Assembly (NCBI RefSeq): GCF_000524195.1
Contig: NW_020170383.1
Span: 1,585,800 to 1,649,799, forward strand
Direction of reading: 5' to 3'
DNA from: Echinococcus granulosus
Lineage: Eukaryota; Platyhelminthes; Cestoda; Cyclophyllidea; Taeniidae
DNA length: 64,000 nt
This document shows positions 42,380 through 54,922 of the stretch, piece after piece. Position numbers and translations under genes: made by a program. The first letter of the stretch is position 1; each line of letters starts with the position of its first letter. The notes under the pieces are model-generated. The model searched no databases. It worked only from the letters and a program-made list of their open reading frames with translations, and was not told where the DNA came from.

Positions 42380-45300
42380 TGAACATACAGGATATGAGCG
42401 AAATCAAAACACTTGTGTCAGACTCGGGCTGGGAACTGATTCTCTCTACACATAAATCAAACGTATTCGATGATCACTTTTGCAATTCATTCCTGTGTGC
42501 TATCTTCTAACAGAAAATAGTCCTTTCAAACCGTAAATGCTTTCATTTTGCTTTACTTTAAATGGACTGTCCAATCCGGTCAAGCACAATTCTTGTTTTA
42601 TAGTACTGTGACGTGGCATTTTCTATTTGAAGTCTGGCTATTAGATTGAGCACAGTGAAAAAACCACCTTCATTTGCCATTTTGTGAAGCTATTCACAAG
42701 ATCATCAACAGCTAATGCTATATCACTACGGCAAGTCCTGAAAAGTCCTGCTTGAAGATTTTTCAGTTCAGCTGCATTAAAATAAGAAATAGGCGGCATA
42801 GAGCCAATATGAACTGGCCGTATTTCTGTATATCACTAAGCAGTTACCCTTAACTCTACAAGTTTATCAAAATCCTTGGCATTTTTTTAAAGATGACTCT
42901 TACAGGATCCGCAAGAAGAACGTTTGATTTTGAGAAGCAACAACTGAGCCGACAATATCTTATTTTAGGAAAGAGATTAACGAGAGATAAATTAATTCAC
43001 TGCTTTCAATATTTGTGCTGCAATTTGATTGTAAATTTTTGGCGGCTCGTCTCAAGGATCTACATTTTAACCTTCACTAAAAACAAATCGGAATGAATAA
43101 TGTAAACCGATAAAGGTACGTAATTTAAAGCCTTATTAAGGCATTTGCTGAATTGTGAAGGAATTCATTAAGCATTAATCAAGCGCGCAATTGCCGGACA
43201 AACAAAAAATAGCTTAAAAGCCACCAAAAAGTGGGAGAATTTGGCGGAAGGCAGATAACCTACCAGGCTGGCGGAGGCGAATTTCTCGGCGTTGAAGTGG
43301 TTATCCCGTCATGGGACCGAGTGTTCCCCCAGCCATGGGATCACGTGACTTGGGCTGCACACGCCCAATTTCGACTACGATCTATGCAATGGGTAAACAG
43401 GTCCAGTATGATGAAAATTTTAGTGCTCCAATGTTGCCGCTAAAGTTAGGTAAATTAGACAATTGCGCACAAGTGACGGGGATGAAGTAGCATCGGGCGA
43501 GCAACTCGCGGTTATGGTAGTGACGTATTTTAGTAAATAAATTATTTGATCATAAATTCATGCTTTTTTCACACTTCTCCGAAAAACGATTACGGGTTTT
43601 GTTCGACAACAGGAAGCGATGGCAGTAAGTGTCGATTTTCACCAAATGAACTTGATATTGCGGCCACGAAGCGCCAAACGACTTGATGGATTAGTCCTTT
43701 AAAAAGGTAGTGGTTCAATGTGATCACTGTTGGAATAAATTCATTGGTCTAAGTTAGAATTAATTTGACGGCAACCTCGATGTCGATTCACCTCCACTAG
43801 GGTTATCACAGGGTGGTCTACCATAATCAAGCAGCATCTCGTGAAGAAGAACTTTTTTGCAATTACAGACAATTCAAGGTTGGACACTTTGTAGTTCAGC
43901 TGCCTTTCCACGCAGGGTCAAAGCAAGGACGGTTACCGTTTTCTAGCAAGTTATTGATAGTCCCCATTCTTCGGGTATTTTCCATCATTCCGTACACTCA
44001 TTAAGCCTTGTAAGTCCAATCGACACAATTCCGCAGGCCCCTTTCAAAAACAACTTGTATATTACTAGGGAAATAGGTCCTCCAGAAAAACTCGATGATG
44101 CTACTCGAAAGCTGTGATGAAAATGGTGCAATATGCTTAAAAACAATTGTAACATGATTTTTGAAGTGTCTAGAATGTTCCAAATAACAAATACTTCACG
44201 AAGTCTGTCAAAATTTAGACTCCTTAAATCTGGTAACTCGTTCTTCTTAGTTTACAGATGCTATTCGATTAAATTATGAGGATCAAATTAAAATTCGAAT
44301 TGGGTTTTTGTTACCCCAAAGACAGTACCGATAATGAACTAAAAAAATTATTTGCCTCAGGTGATGCCCACTGCTGGCACGTTCCTGTATGGAAACGACT
44401 GATAACCGGTTTGTATTCATTGCCACTTCATATAAGCCTTAAGTTATTCAAAGAACCTCGTTCCCTACTGACGACCAAATTGGGATAAAATTTTGAGAGT
44501 AAGGGAGCTTCAACGCTATTGGTTCATAGACTAGCTACATAATCATTCACTTTAGTAAAAGTGAAGTATGATTTCCTAAAAATAAGAGATTAGTTAGGTT
44601 TTGGACGAATGTACGGTAAGATATTCAGGTAATAAATTTGTAAGGCTTTTATGTGGGATTTGCATGGTTTAAAATTGTCCTGATCTGTAGTAACTTTAAA
44701 CCGGGTGATGATGTACAAGCATTTGGTCATTAAGGTAGGCAGTGGGAAATTACTTACTCTACGCGATATATATTTTTCCAAAACAAGTGGTTAAAACGAA
44801 TTTGGCTACTGATTGTTAAATTGCGCCGATGAGAAGTAAAGTGGGCAGGGCCTCCAAGGACAAAAATTAGCCTACCAGCATTATTGTTTCAACGCTGCGA
44901 GCAGTACATATCGGAGTCTTCCATCAGCCCTGCACCCGGGGCAATCGACAACAATCTTCATCTGTATTTCACCTGTTTGTGTTTCTCGTTTATCAGTGGG
45001 TAGAGTAGATGTGATTGCTTCAAGTTAGTTCAGTTCGATGCGGTAAGAGACCTACAGATGGAAATGTGTGTTATCTTGGTCATTCGGTGAGCCTGGTCGT
45101 GTTGCAGCCGCCAATTTGCAGCTATCAATATTAAACATATGCATCAACTGCCTTAGGGTAGACTAAGGTGAGTTTAAGTGAAGGCTGGGTAAGGGACATT
45201 GACAAATGGAGGTGTTTGTGCCATATGGAGGTGTTTGTGCCATATACCTTGTCGTCACGAATGACAAGAAAATCGCTAGTGTGATGAAAATATGTTAGAA

Positions 45301-46699
45301 GTGGGAAAGATAGTTTTAAGGGCTGAGTAATCATGTTAAAACTAGAGATTTCTAGCATGCTTTTAAGCTTACCCAAAAATTATGTCCAAAAAGCATCGTA
45401 TATTTGGAGAAGATCGAAACCAACCTATTTTTGGAATAATGCCGCATCTCGTCTGCCTGTTACATCCAGGAGCTCTCTTGCGCACTTCAGACATCTGCGC
45501 CCTCTATTATATCCACATGCATCTGATTTATTATTGCTATCAATTGGTACCCTGAAACGTGTGCTAACCTTCTAGCAGAGGCAGGCATTAATATGATTTC
45601 CAACTTTCACAAATCCACGTACATACTGGTTAAGTAAGCTGCTCCAACTGCCCTCAGTCAAGTGAGTTCCCTTGCGAACTCAATGCTATTTTTTCAAGAC
45701 AGGTTTTCACATACACCGAATCTCCATTTTATTAAACCGAGTGAACCTTTGCTTCATTTCGAAAAAAATTCCTCTCTGAGGTCACCCGTAGAGCTCATTT
45801 ATCATGGTATCAAGGTTTACCGTAAGAAGTGCAGCTACTTAGTGAGAAGGAAGTTTCCCTCCAAGGTAATGAGCAGAATCTATGGGACAATTGTGGAAAA
45901 TTTCCCTACCTTGAAAGGACTTAAATAGATTTTGGTGGAGTCATATTCCCGATCGTTAAACATAGCAGTAGCATTGGTCATTTTGAAAATGGTATGTCAT
46001 CAGCAGTCTGGTATAGTTGGGACGATTGCTATTTCATAATTTAGATATTTACTCAAGTAGAATAATTTGATCACCGTGTATGAGAAAAGGATTGGGTTCG
46101 CATTCTCCGAGGTTGGTTCTCTACGGCGAAATCACCGCCTACACTAGAGTTGAATACTTTTTTGATTTACTAAGCAAAGCATTCGCATATTTTATAAGTC
46201 CAGATTTCGTAGTTTAGATGTCCTAGTAGCTCTTCTCAAAATATTTATACAGTTTTAAGTTGTTCAAGAGAAACTTTTCAATTATGGCCTAGTTCATGCC
46301 TTTTGTTTTTTAGTTTCTATCAGAGCCGACGCAGGTCCTTGCGTTCAGACAAACCATTGGAGGATTTTGCCTCACGCCTTGCTCAGTCTTAAATGTCTAT
46401 GTGTACCACTTCTCCGCGATTCTGAAAAAAATGCCTTTGTTTATGAGATTTGCCCATGTAATAAGCGGAAGGAAGACAAAAACTGGCTTTACGGCGCCAT
46501 GAATCAGACAGAATGTATGTGACGTCTTCCTTTGCGGCGAGAACTCACACACATCACTCACTGCTGGAATTAATGATAAGTACTATGGAATTATTTGTAA
46601 CACGATAACAGGAGCTTCAAAGATTGAAATTTGCCTTTTGGGGATTGAGTCACACGCATCACCCGAAATTTTTCTTGGTTCAATTTTAATGTGCACATT
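42380..46699. other. Non-coding stretch between gap and next gene
   Basis: AT-rich DNA with scattered short open frames and no recognisable domain or consistent exon structure. It holds a 19-bp tandem duplication at 45207-45244. Confidence 0.45.
45207..45244. repeat. 19-bp exact tandem duplication
   Basis: The unit TGGAGGTGTTTGTGCCATA occurs twice head-to-tail with no mismatch. It lies in non-coding DNA and suggests a recent slippage or duplication. Confidence 0.85.
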
Positions 46700-46930
46700 T
46701 TGAACTTAAACTTACCAATGTGTGGTGAACATTCTCATACATCTAGCGCTCCCACACTGCGCCACACCGCACCTCTCAGTGAACGCCTGAGCTAAAATGC
46801 TGGCGCAAGTCGTCACGACCAATGGTAGGGGCAAGCAACGCCCGTCTTCCATCTGAGCCAATCCGGCGGTCTCCTCTTGGTGCGGTCGTGTCATGCGTGT
46901 GTATGCTTTTCAAGCATTATTTTCTACCGT
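46700..46930 (+). promoter_or_regulatory. GC-rich promoter with two CCAAT boxes
   Basis: A GC- and CpG-enriched island ends about 45 nt before the start of the long ORF. CCAAT pentamers occur at 46819-46823 (ACCAATGG) and 46858-46862 (GCCAATCC), in the same orientation as the gene. No TATA box is obvious. The position and composition fit a core promoter. Confidence 0.45.
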
Positions 46931-46975
46931 CATGGGCGCTTTTCTCCGTATAATGATTAAGCGTTGTTCTTCATA

Positions 46976-48422
46976 ATGCTAACTGATAACAATTCTCACA
47001 TGAGCGTGCCTCTAAATAATATCTACCCGGTGCAACAGAAAATGATGCATCCAGAGGTTACCGCCAACGACGAGGACGGAGTCGATTCTGCTGACGCTGG
47101 CCTACGTGAAAACAGCCTCATTCTCTTGGACACCATCACTGAGGAAGAGGAAGAAGATCCGTCTTCGGGGTCTTTTGATACCTGCGAAAATATCACCGTG
47201 CAGCATCATTGTTTGCCAGTCGAACAACCCAACTCTGAAACAGACTTGCTTGAAGCGCGCTACCTCACAAGGGCTTCACATGGCATGGAATGGTACGTTG
47301 GTGAAACAAATTTAGACTACAATGAGCTGCATAGTAGCTCAACAACCTGTGTGAATCTGAGTAGGCCCTCTGCTCCTTCACAGGTCATAACAGGCCTCTT
47401 CTTTCCACTGAAGTTGGCAGAGATTGGATTCTGTGAGACGCAATTGCCGTTCGAAACTTATAAATATTCCTCTTATTCCTTTTACATAAATATGAGCAGG
47501 AGGGGATCTAAAAGTCTGCCATCAGTAGCTCTACCATCCGATGCTCGTCCACTACGGCGAATTATGTCGTCGAGCATTAGTTGTGGGATTGATGAAAGCT
47601 GCAGCTTGACCAACTCCAAAGCGCCGTCACCGACTCGGACCCAATTAAACGATGTCGTCGAATGGGCTCTCTCGTCGCCGGGAGTAACTACGATAACGGA
47701 AAATCAGTGTGCTAGTTTGAACCCTCATGGAGTGCCCTCCCCACTTGCTGCAGCGGTTACTTGTTCCATGGACACCAAAAGTGGTAATGGCTATATGTGT
47801 GACAGGGAAATACTGGAGATAGAGATTGCAAAGAGCAAAATGAAACGCTCACCTGCAGTGGAAGGTGTTAGTGTGCTGCTTCAGCGACCCTGCACTCCTC
47901 TGAATGATTTACCGTCAGATCTGATTGAACCACTGAGCAATGGGAGTCCCGTGGATGCAGAATCGATTTCAACTTCGGAGAGCTTAACTTCATCTCTGTT
48001 AAGTCTCAGTCGGCAAGACTCGGATAGCTCAACGATGGTATCACGACCGGTATATGACTATGGTACAGATGAGACGTTGCTAGAAATATTTATGACCCCT
48101 GCTCTAGATGGGAAGGAAAGTAGTGGAGATAGGCCGGCTGACATGCCTCTGAGCTGTACTGGGTCCACACACCAGCTCCCGAAACAAATCCTAAAATCAT
48201 TACCATTCGGCAATTCGGGCACGGGTCTTGTTTGGCGTGATACGTGTGAGAAAATTTCCAATGTCGACAATCAGAGCGGACTGTTGGAGGATGACTCAGA
48301 TTTACCCTTTATTGACAACGAGGAGTGGTATTCTGAGGCTTGGTACATTACGGCAAGCCAGCAGTTCTCCTGGCTTGACAGGGCACAATTGGCGGATTTC
48401 GATGAGATAACTTTATACTATG
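46976..48422 (+). CDS. Unrecognised acidic Ser-rich protein, first coding exon
   Basis: The family is not recognised. A single exon of 482 codons opens at an ATG preceded by an in-frame TAA (about 24 nt before it) and stays open to a consensus GTAAGC donor in phase 1. The protein is low-complexity and probably disordered, with an acidic run (TEEEEEDPSSGSFD) near residue 50, many Ser-Pro and Ser-rich stretches (TSESLTSSLLSLSRQDSDSS), and a more ordered Trp/Tyr-rich end (EEWYSEAWYITASQQFSW, then LDRAQLADFDEITLYY). No membrane segment or signal peptide is seen. Reading past the donor adds only eight residues before a TGA, so more exons are expected. A candidate next exon lies 6.4 kb away at 54842. 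The promoter-like island just upstream supports this as the 5' end of a gene. Confidence 0.68.
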
Positions 48423-51400
48423 GTAAGCTCACAATAATTGAGTATGTTTGAATTAAATATGGGTAAAAAATTAACCACGAGAAATTGTGAACTAAAAACG
48501 AGTTTATTAACTCATTGCGAAAATGCGAATCTTGAATGAACACTTCTTCGGGACTTAAATTTGTAGTTGTTCTAAATAAGCAAGTATAAAGCACAAAATA
48601 ATGTCGGACATTTCTGGCACTCGCAATTCATCTCACATTTCACGACCCTATCATAAACTAAGGCGGTTGAGAATGTCTGGCAGCACTTTTTATGTCGAAT
48701 TGATACACCAGCGCGGCTTTGTGCGAAGGGGCTATGCAGACCTGCCTATTGAGGAAAATCGCTCAAGCGCAAAAGTTAACATGGTCACTTAAATAGAGCA
48801 GTAGCGATTTGGTCACATTCCAAAAGTTAGCGGAAACTTTCCGACTTGGCTTGAAGTATCTGCTTTGAGTTCAGGAAGTTTAGTTTAATTAACGTATTTG
48901 CTGAAGTGCATGTTTGACAATGCACAAAATGAGCAGTAAAAGGGGATCCCCTTCTATGGTCGGTGAGAATTAAAACACTTGGATTAGTTGCATTTTGAAA
49001 TCGCTTACTTGCAGTGATCTTTAGTAAAGCTTGCGCAAATCCCAGTTTGTTTTATATTTCATACAATGGAACCCGATCAATTTTAGAGGAGCCACTTCAT
49101 GTACAAATACATTGCCATCCATTCACCTTTTGCCTTATTAAACAAGTAATTTGGGCGCTCGGTGATACTACTTAATCTTGGAGGCTTTTCAAAATTTTGT
49201 CATGCTATGTGGTCCTCTTGAATACACTTTATAGCTAATTAATTTGAAACAGGAATTTTAATACACAACTGCCCATTTTAGAATTAAAAGAGAATTTCTT
49301 ACAACGCAAGATTTCCATTCTTAATTTATATTGCCAAAATCTATAGGATCTTCTACCAAGAGACTCTGGATTATTAAATAATTTTGCAAGTGTCCACAAA
49401 AACTGGAGTAAGGTTTAATGACGTACTAGTGCTCCAAATTACAGCGCTTCAAAAGATGGGTGTTTCCAAATGGCTTGCACAAGGAGCTGTTCCAAAGTTG
49501 ACAGCATGTTCGAGAGGTCTTACGCACCAGTGGGAAAACACTGGCATCGACAATAAATTCCTACGTATTTGAGGCGCCCCCCAGATTTTTGTTATCCTTG
49601 TGGCAGCGGTAGGCTTTGGCATTAACCCCACTGGTTCTAACAGTCAGGTGGTTCACCCATCAAAATCACTGGTCTTTCATAAGCGTTTTTCATCTTTAAC
49701 TTTTCCTGGGCTCCCAACTTTGTGATAAGATAGAACTTGAACATGACGCACAGGTTTAGACCATGAAAGTATAGATTTCTGAGTTTTAATACAGGAAGTA
49801 AACTTAGTGGCTACTGAATTTTTGCAAATAAATTAATTGTTTACTTAAAACTGGGGCTATTCTTAACCAATCTGCCAAGCGTAAATGGTCTAACAATGGA
49901 ACTTCCCTAGTTGTGAGGCGAAATGCTGAGGAATCGAGTATCGAACGCCGAAGGTTTTGTAACCTATTAATTTGTCAAATGTCCACTTAATTTTTCCTCT
50001 ATGAAGCGTTAAACTAAATGAGGAAACAAGTGTGTAGGATTAAAAACTACGCATAAAACTAGTGGCTGGCAAATTAGTCCCTATCCGTTGGCTAAGCAAA
50101 GTAATCCCCCTATAATCCTCCAATTCCTACTTCTACCTGCTGCAGCCATAATAGCTGACCACTCAAAAATTGGACACTGCTCTGCTTTTTATCCCTAGCC
50201 ACGCCCTAGTTCACAAGCAACGATTGAAGTTTATTACTCCCGAGTGCCCGTTGCATTCGAAAACGCACAGCTAGTGTAAGCACAATGGAAGAAAAGGCCT
50301 AGAGGTTATTTAGCCACTGCTGTCTGCAAAGACTCGTGACTAAGCCGCTCTGCGGCTACACTGCGAAGATAGCGTTTGCGACTATGCTGTGATGACTAAG
50401 TGCGTTGGAGTTGAGGTGGACAAGTGGAACTGGGTGTTGTCTCTGAATCCGTAGCAGGAAGGAAAAAGAGATTGTTTTTAACAAGTCAATTTGAGTCCAT
50501 TTGTTGGGATTGGAGAAAAGTGCGCTTTAGGGAGGAATAACTACCGAGCATATTTTACACAAGAAGTTCACAACATTGGGAGGCGCCTAAATTAGATTCA
50601 AGGGGGCGCCTTATTGGATTATGCTCATTCCCCTTCGGTACGACTACTATCAAGCAAAAGTAAATTTACAGTGTCAGAAATGCCTTTCAGAATTTCTCAC
50701 AACGATAAAACGTGTATGCTAAACATGATTGTCATTGAGTGGGCGGTCCACCTGTGTTTCTCCTTATTTAAGGGGAATCGAAGTTAGATAGACTACATGC
50801 AAAGCAGAGAACGCTCCTTACTCGAATTTATTTATTAAGCAGTACTGGTTGCAAGATCACTATGATGTAGTGCACATGAAATTGCAATCTAATTTGTGAT
50901 TTTCCCCAGAAAATTACAAGGTCCCCTTCTCTCGACATTGATACCAAGAGGTAAGCATTGCAGCTTCTACGATTACGGGACTGATAACGAGGAACATTAT
51001 TTATAGGTTGTAAAGATAGTCTCGTTCTGCTAACCTTGCCAATGCCTAAATGCCCAGATACGAAGACTGTTGTCAAGACCGCTCTTTTAGCAGGAGTGCG
51101 ATACACGTAATATGCTAATGCTACTGCCATTGTCTTATGCTAATTTTGCACTTTGTATTCGTTATTGTGACGGTTTGTCGCAGTCTTCTGAATTCCATCG
51201 ACAGGCTTCGTTTATTGTAATTATTATCAAAGTGTACCAGGTCTGGTAAAGCCCAACCCCCAGTTACACATACCTATTAAAATTCACTTATTATTTTCAA
51301 ATTATCCCTCTTCCTTTCATGTTAATTTCCCCAATTTTTTTCTCATGGCCTTAAGTAGCCTTTGGAAAAATCCTTTTGCCCTTGTGTTGAAACCCCCTAA

Positions 51401-54400
51401 TTAATACAAAATATGGAGTAAGTTGCAGCATTAATGGTATAGAAAAGAGAATGGGATTGCAAAGATCCATGGCAGAAGTGACGTGCCGCTTAGTTGCATA
51501 GAAGTGACAACTCCGCTACCCTGAACAACGAGTATTGCATTTAGCGTCTCTGGCAGGTAAAATAGAAAAACGCAAGGTCCTTATTTACTGGATGGCCTTT
51601 GAAGACCAAAGACGATATTACCGCAGCAAATTGTTTCTACTTATGAAGAGTTTTTTTACCTATTTAAACTATTAATGGCAGACGGATTGTCATTGGGTGC
51701 CGATAGGAACCAAAATAATCTTTTCAAAACTCACGAAAGCGAGATCTTGCACCCATGTGCTTCAAAAGAAAAAATTCCGTGATTAGAATTTTACGCGAAA
51801 TCACGTAACTTAATTGAAGAATACCCTTCAGCTATTGAATCAACTTTTATCTGACGCAACTATTGATAGAGTGAGGGCACTTTTAGTGGGAAAAGGAGAT
51901 ACACTTGATGTAAATGACTTTTTTACAATATCAAGTCACTCCCAGTAACTTTTGCTCATTAAAATCTTGTCTTTAACGCTTGACATGGCGCCAGTTCATA
52001 GCTGTTAAAAGGACACAAGTGTTTCCTTGGGGTCACAGCAGCTGACCGAGGCACAGGATTCGACAGAGGCCGCAACTGTTGGCGTGCATCACGATTAATA
52101 TGATCAGCCATTAATTAAGATAAATTTAGTATTTATTAAAAGGAACATAATCTGAGTATGAAACGAATAAATTAAGTAAAAATAAGTACATATTTAACCT
52201 TTAATGCAGGGAAACTGCATTGACTGTGAGTTTTAGTAAAGGAGAGGCAAAGCGAACACAACTAAGCTTGGCCAATTGCAGATTTGCAAATATAATTATT
52301 TTTTCTAAACTTTACGTTCGGATCGTTATGGCCGTTTGGGTGCTCTCAAGACTAGTTCCGACAATCCGTTATGCTCGGATTGGCATTCAAAACATAGTGC
52401 AAGGGACTGTTTACCATCTATAATGACTTGAAAATCAAAAGTTCTGCTGTTTCACAGTAGATTTGACTAAGTGCTCGATTTTATTTGCATTGTGAAAAGC
52501 ATTAAAAACCAAATTGAGTAAGTAATTAGGCAGTCCATAAGTTTGCAACAGCACACTAATATAAAGAATTAAATCAATGGCCTTTCTTTTTTATCAGGAA
52601 AGTCACAAGAACAGTTGAACAAAGAGGAGGAAAGAAAACATTTTTACCATTCAACCAAGCTCCTATTCCCTCAAAAACATAATCAGAAGAATCTCTCCGC
52701 ACCCAAAAGAATCCGAAGATTCCGCAAGTCGAAGAGTGAAAATAGGCGGTGGACACCTTGGATTCGTCTGCTTTGTGGATGCGTTTCAAGGAATCACGGA
52801 ATCGTCTAGTTCCCTGCACCCGCATATAACCCACGAGTCTTTCAAAACTGCTCCACAAGGGTGTATTAGCGCATATACTATGCCTTCAATTAATCAAATC
52901 TTTCGCATTTTGGCCAGTAACCTCCTTTTGTGAAGCGAATTCCTCGAATTTCGTCTCTTTTATAGGATTTCAGCATTTCCATTTTTTCGACTATGCCGGC
53001 CACAAAAGGAGGAACCCACTCTTCCCTTTTATGCACAGGCTGTGATCGTATGCTGTATGCCCTGTCAAGTTCTCTTGTTTTCTAAAGCATTTGAAATAGA
53101 ATCTGTCCATTTTCAATCCTAGGAGGGGTAAAGAAAACTTATTTATGCTAGCATTGATCGCAAAAGCTCTTAGATGAGGCCAAACATTAGATATATGTAG
53201 TTGCGCATGTGGATAGCAACCATTACGCAATTTACTCAATAGTGTATAGAGAGAGCATTTTTCATACTCATACTTTTCTGCTTACCACTTTGTTATTTGC
53301 TTTGTGCATGTGCTTTATAATGGCGGCTTACCTAGCGTCTGATCGAGGAAATCCCGATGCCTCATAATTTAATCTGCAAATACAATAACGCACATACAAT
53401 CCACGGAATGCTAAAGGAAACTTTCTCAAATGTTGTCCGCTGAGGAATAACTCTGCTGAATTCGATAAGCATTTAAAGATTCTTCGCCTTACCCTTGCAA
53501 AGCAATGCTGAACCATTTTTGGTTCACTCTAAGCAATTAATTACAATTATCTCTAGTCCAAATTCATTCCAAAAAGTTAATTTTAAAGCTAAACTTATCC
53601 ACAATTCCACTAGACACCAATATCAACGAAACGGATAATAGACATTTGAGGAAACGCTACCTTCATTCTAATTTTCAAGCACAAAGTCATAGAGAGTATG
53701 AGGAAAAGAAAGTGAACCGGTCTCTTGAGCTTAGGGAAAATCAGTTATAGACAGCCAATTAAACGCTTCAAGATTTTAAATTCCCAAGAAATCCAAAGTA
53801 TTGCAAATACCTCCCGAAGGTTCTACAAGTAATTGTCCTTTGTGAACTTCCAAAACAATATTTTCGTCGACAGGATTCAAAATTACCTTTTTGCAGCTGC
53901 GCCTGAAAACTAAAAAGGTAGCACATTAAGAAAGGATTCCTGCATTGTTTTTAGTGAATTTATTGAAAGCATTTATTAATAAAACCAAACATTCATCGCC
54001 AAGATACGGGATTTTGATTGTACTTGGTGATGTTATGGAAGAAGTCGGTCTAAAGAGTCACCAGAGGAGTCAGCTAAGACCGTGATGCCAAAAAAGGTCG
54101 AAGAGCACGTAATCTTATTTAAAAATGATCAAAAAAATAAAATTCAAGTAATTAGACAGTACTAGGAATTAGTTTCCACCTCTACTTATAAACTTTAGGG
54201 AATAGTTAAGGACAATCAAGATTTTTTTCAATTTCCTTGTTTGAACTTGCCTGTCTGAATAGATCTACGAGTAGACTGAGAGGATAGTCTCGAATTAATC
54301 TGAGCCAAAACGGTTGGGACAACTACACGTGAGATTAACAATGCAATAGCTCATGTTTACTGGCTTAATGCGATTGTCTGGGCACAATGCTCAATGGGCC

Positions 54401-54841
54401 TGCAATTTAGTTTAACAATTAAATCTGGTCAGATCTGCATGTAGCGAGCTGTAAATTTGACAGTTCGCCGATCTGCCTCGTGGTCTACTGGCGAACTCAT
54501 TTGGGTAATCTGACTTGCTATGTGCACTCCAAATATTGTTTAAGAGTGGCCCGTGAGAACAAACAACGCCAAATTTTTAAAACCATATTGATAAAAGCTG
54601 AGAAGGCACTATGGTCTAGGGTTTCGCTAAAAATCAGGTGCACTCTCGAATAATCTTAGTAGAATTTACTGCTTGGGAGCTAACCGCTTTGAAGTGCCGA
54701 CTTGAATAGCGTCGAGTGTCCGACACACAAAGAATACGCTCTCTTCGTCCACAATTGTATCCATTTCAACCACTTCTTCTTTACCACTTATCATCACCAG
54801 TTTTCCTCTCACCTAAATTGACGCTTTTTCCTCCTTTTTTA
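48423..54841 (+). other. Probable intron or intergenic DNA
   Basis: This begins with the GTAAGC donor of the preceding exon. It is AT-rich, with no exon that I can join with confidence. Short open frames here (for example 50828-51130 on the minus strand) are chance length and lack homology. A GC-richer spot at about 51980-52090 has an acceptor-like site but no convincing product. Confidence 0.4.
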
Positions 54842-54922
54842 GTCTTAACTTTCGACAGGAAAGTGGAACAGAAAGTTGACTTCCATCTTTCTGTCACTTG
54901 CAGGCAATGCTTGCTCCAGTAG
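54842..54922 (+). CDS. Candidate terminal exon of the 46976 gene
   Basis: A very strong acceptor (CTTTTTCCTCCTTTTTTAG) is followed by a frame that fits the phase-1 donor at 48422. The joined codon gives Val, then LTFDRKVEQKVDFHLSVTCR and a stop at 54920-54922. A second good acceptor at 54902 (TCACTTGCAG) opens a different short frame, AMLAPVEIRQLVEVEVNR, up to a GTACAT donor. The two cannot both be right for one transcript. No homology is available to choose between them. Confidence 0.25.
   Translation, partial: VLTFDRKVEQKVDFHLSVTCRQCLLQ

Noticed and set aside
47384..47499. Possible intron inside the 46976 exon
   Set aside because: It has GT...CAG borders and a T-rich end, but its length (116 nt) breaks the frame. 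Nearby alternative borders also fail.
50828..51130. 100-codon minus-strand ORF beginning MAVALAYYVYRTPAKR
   Set aside because: A plausible start context and donor-like site, but no homology and chance-level length.
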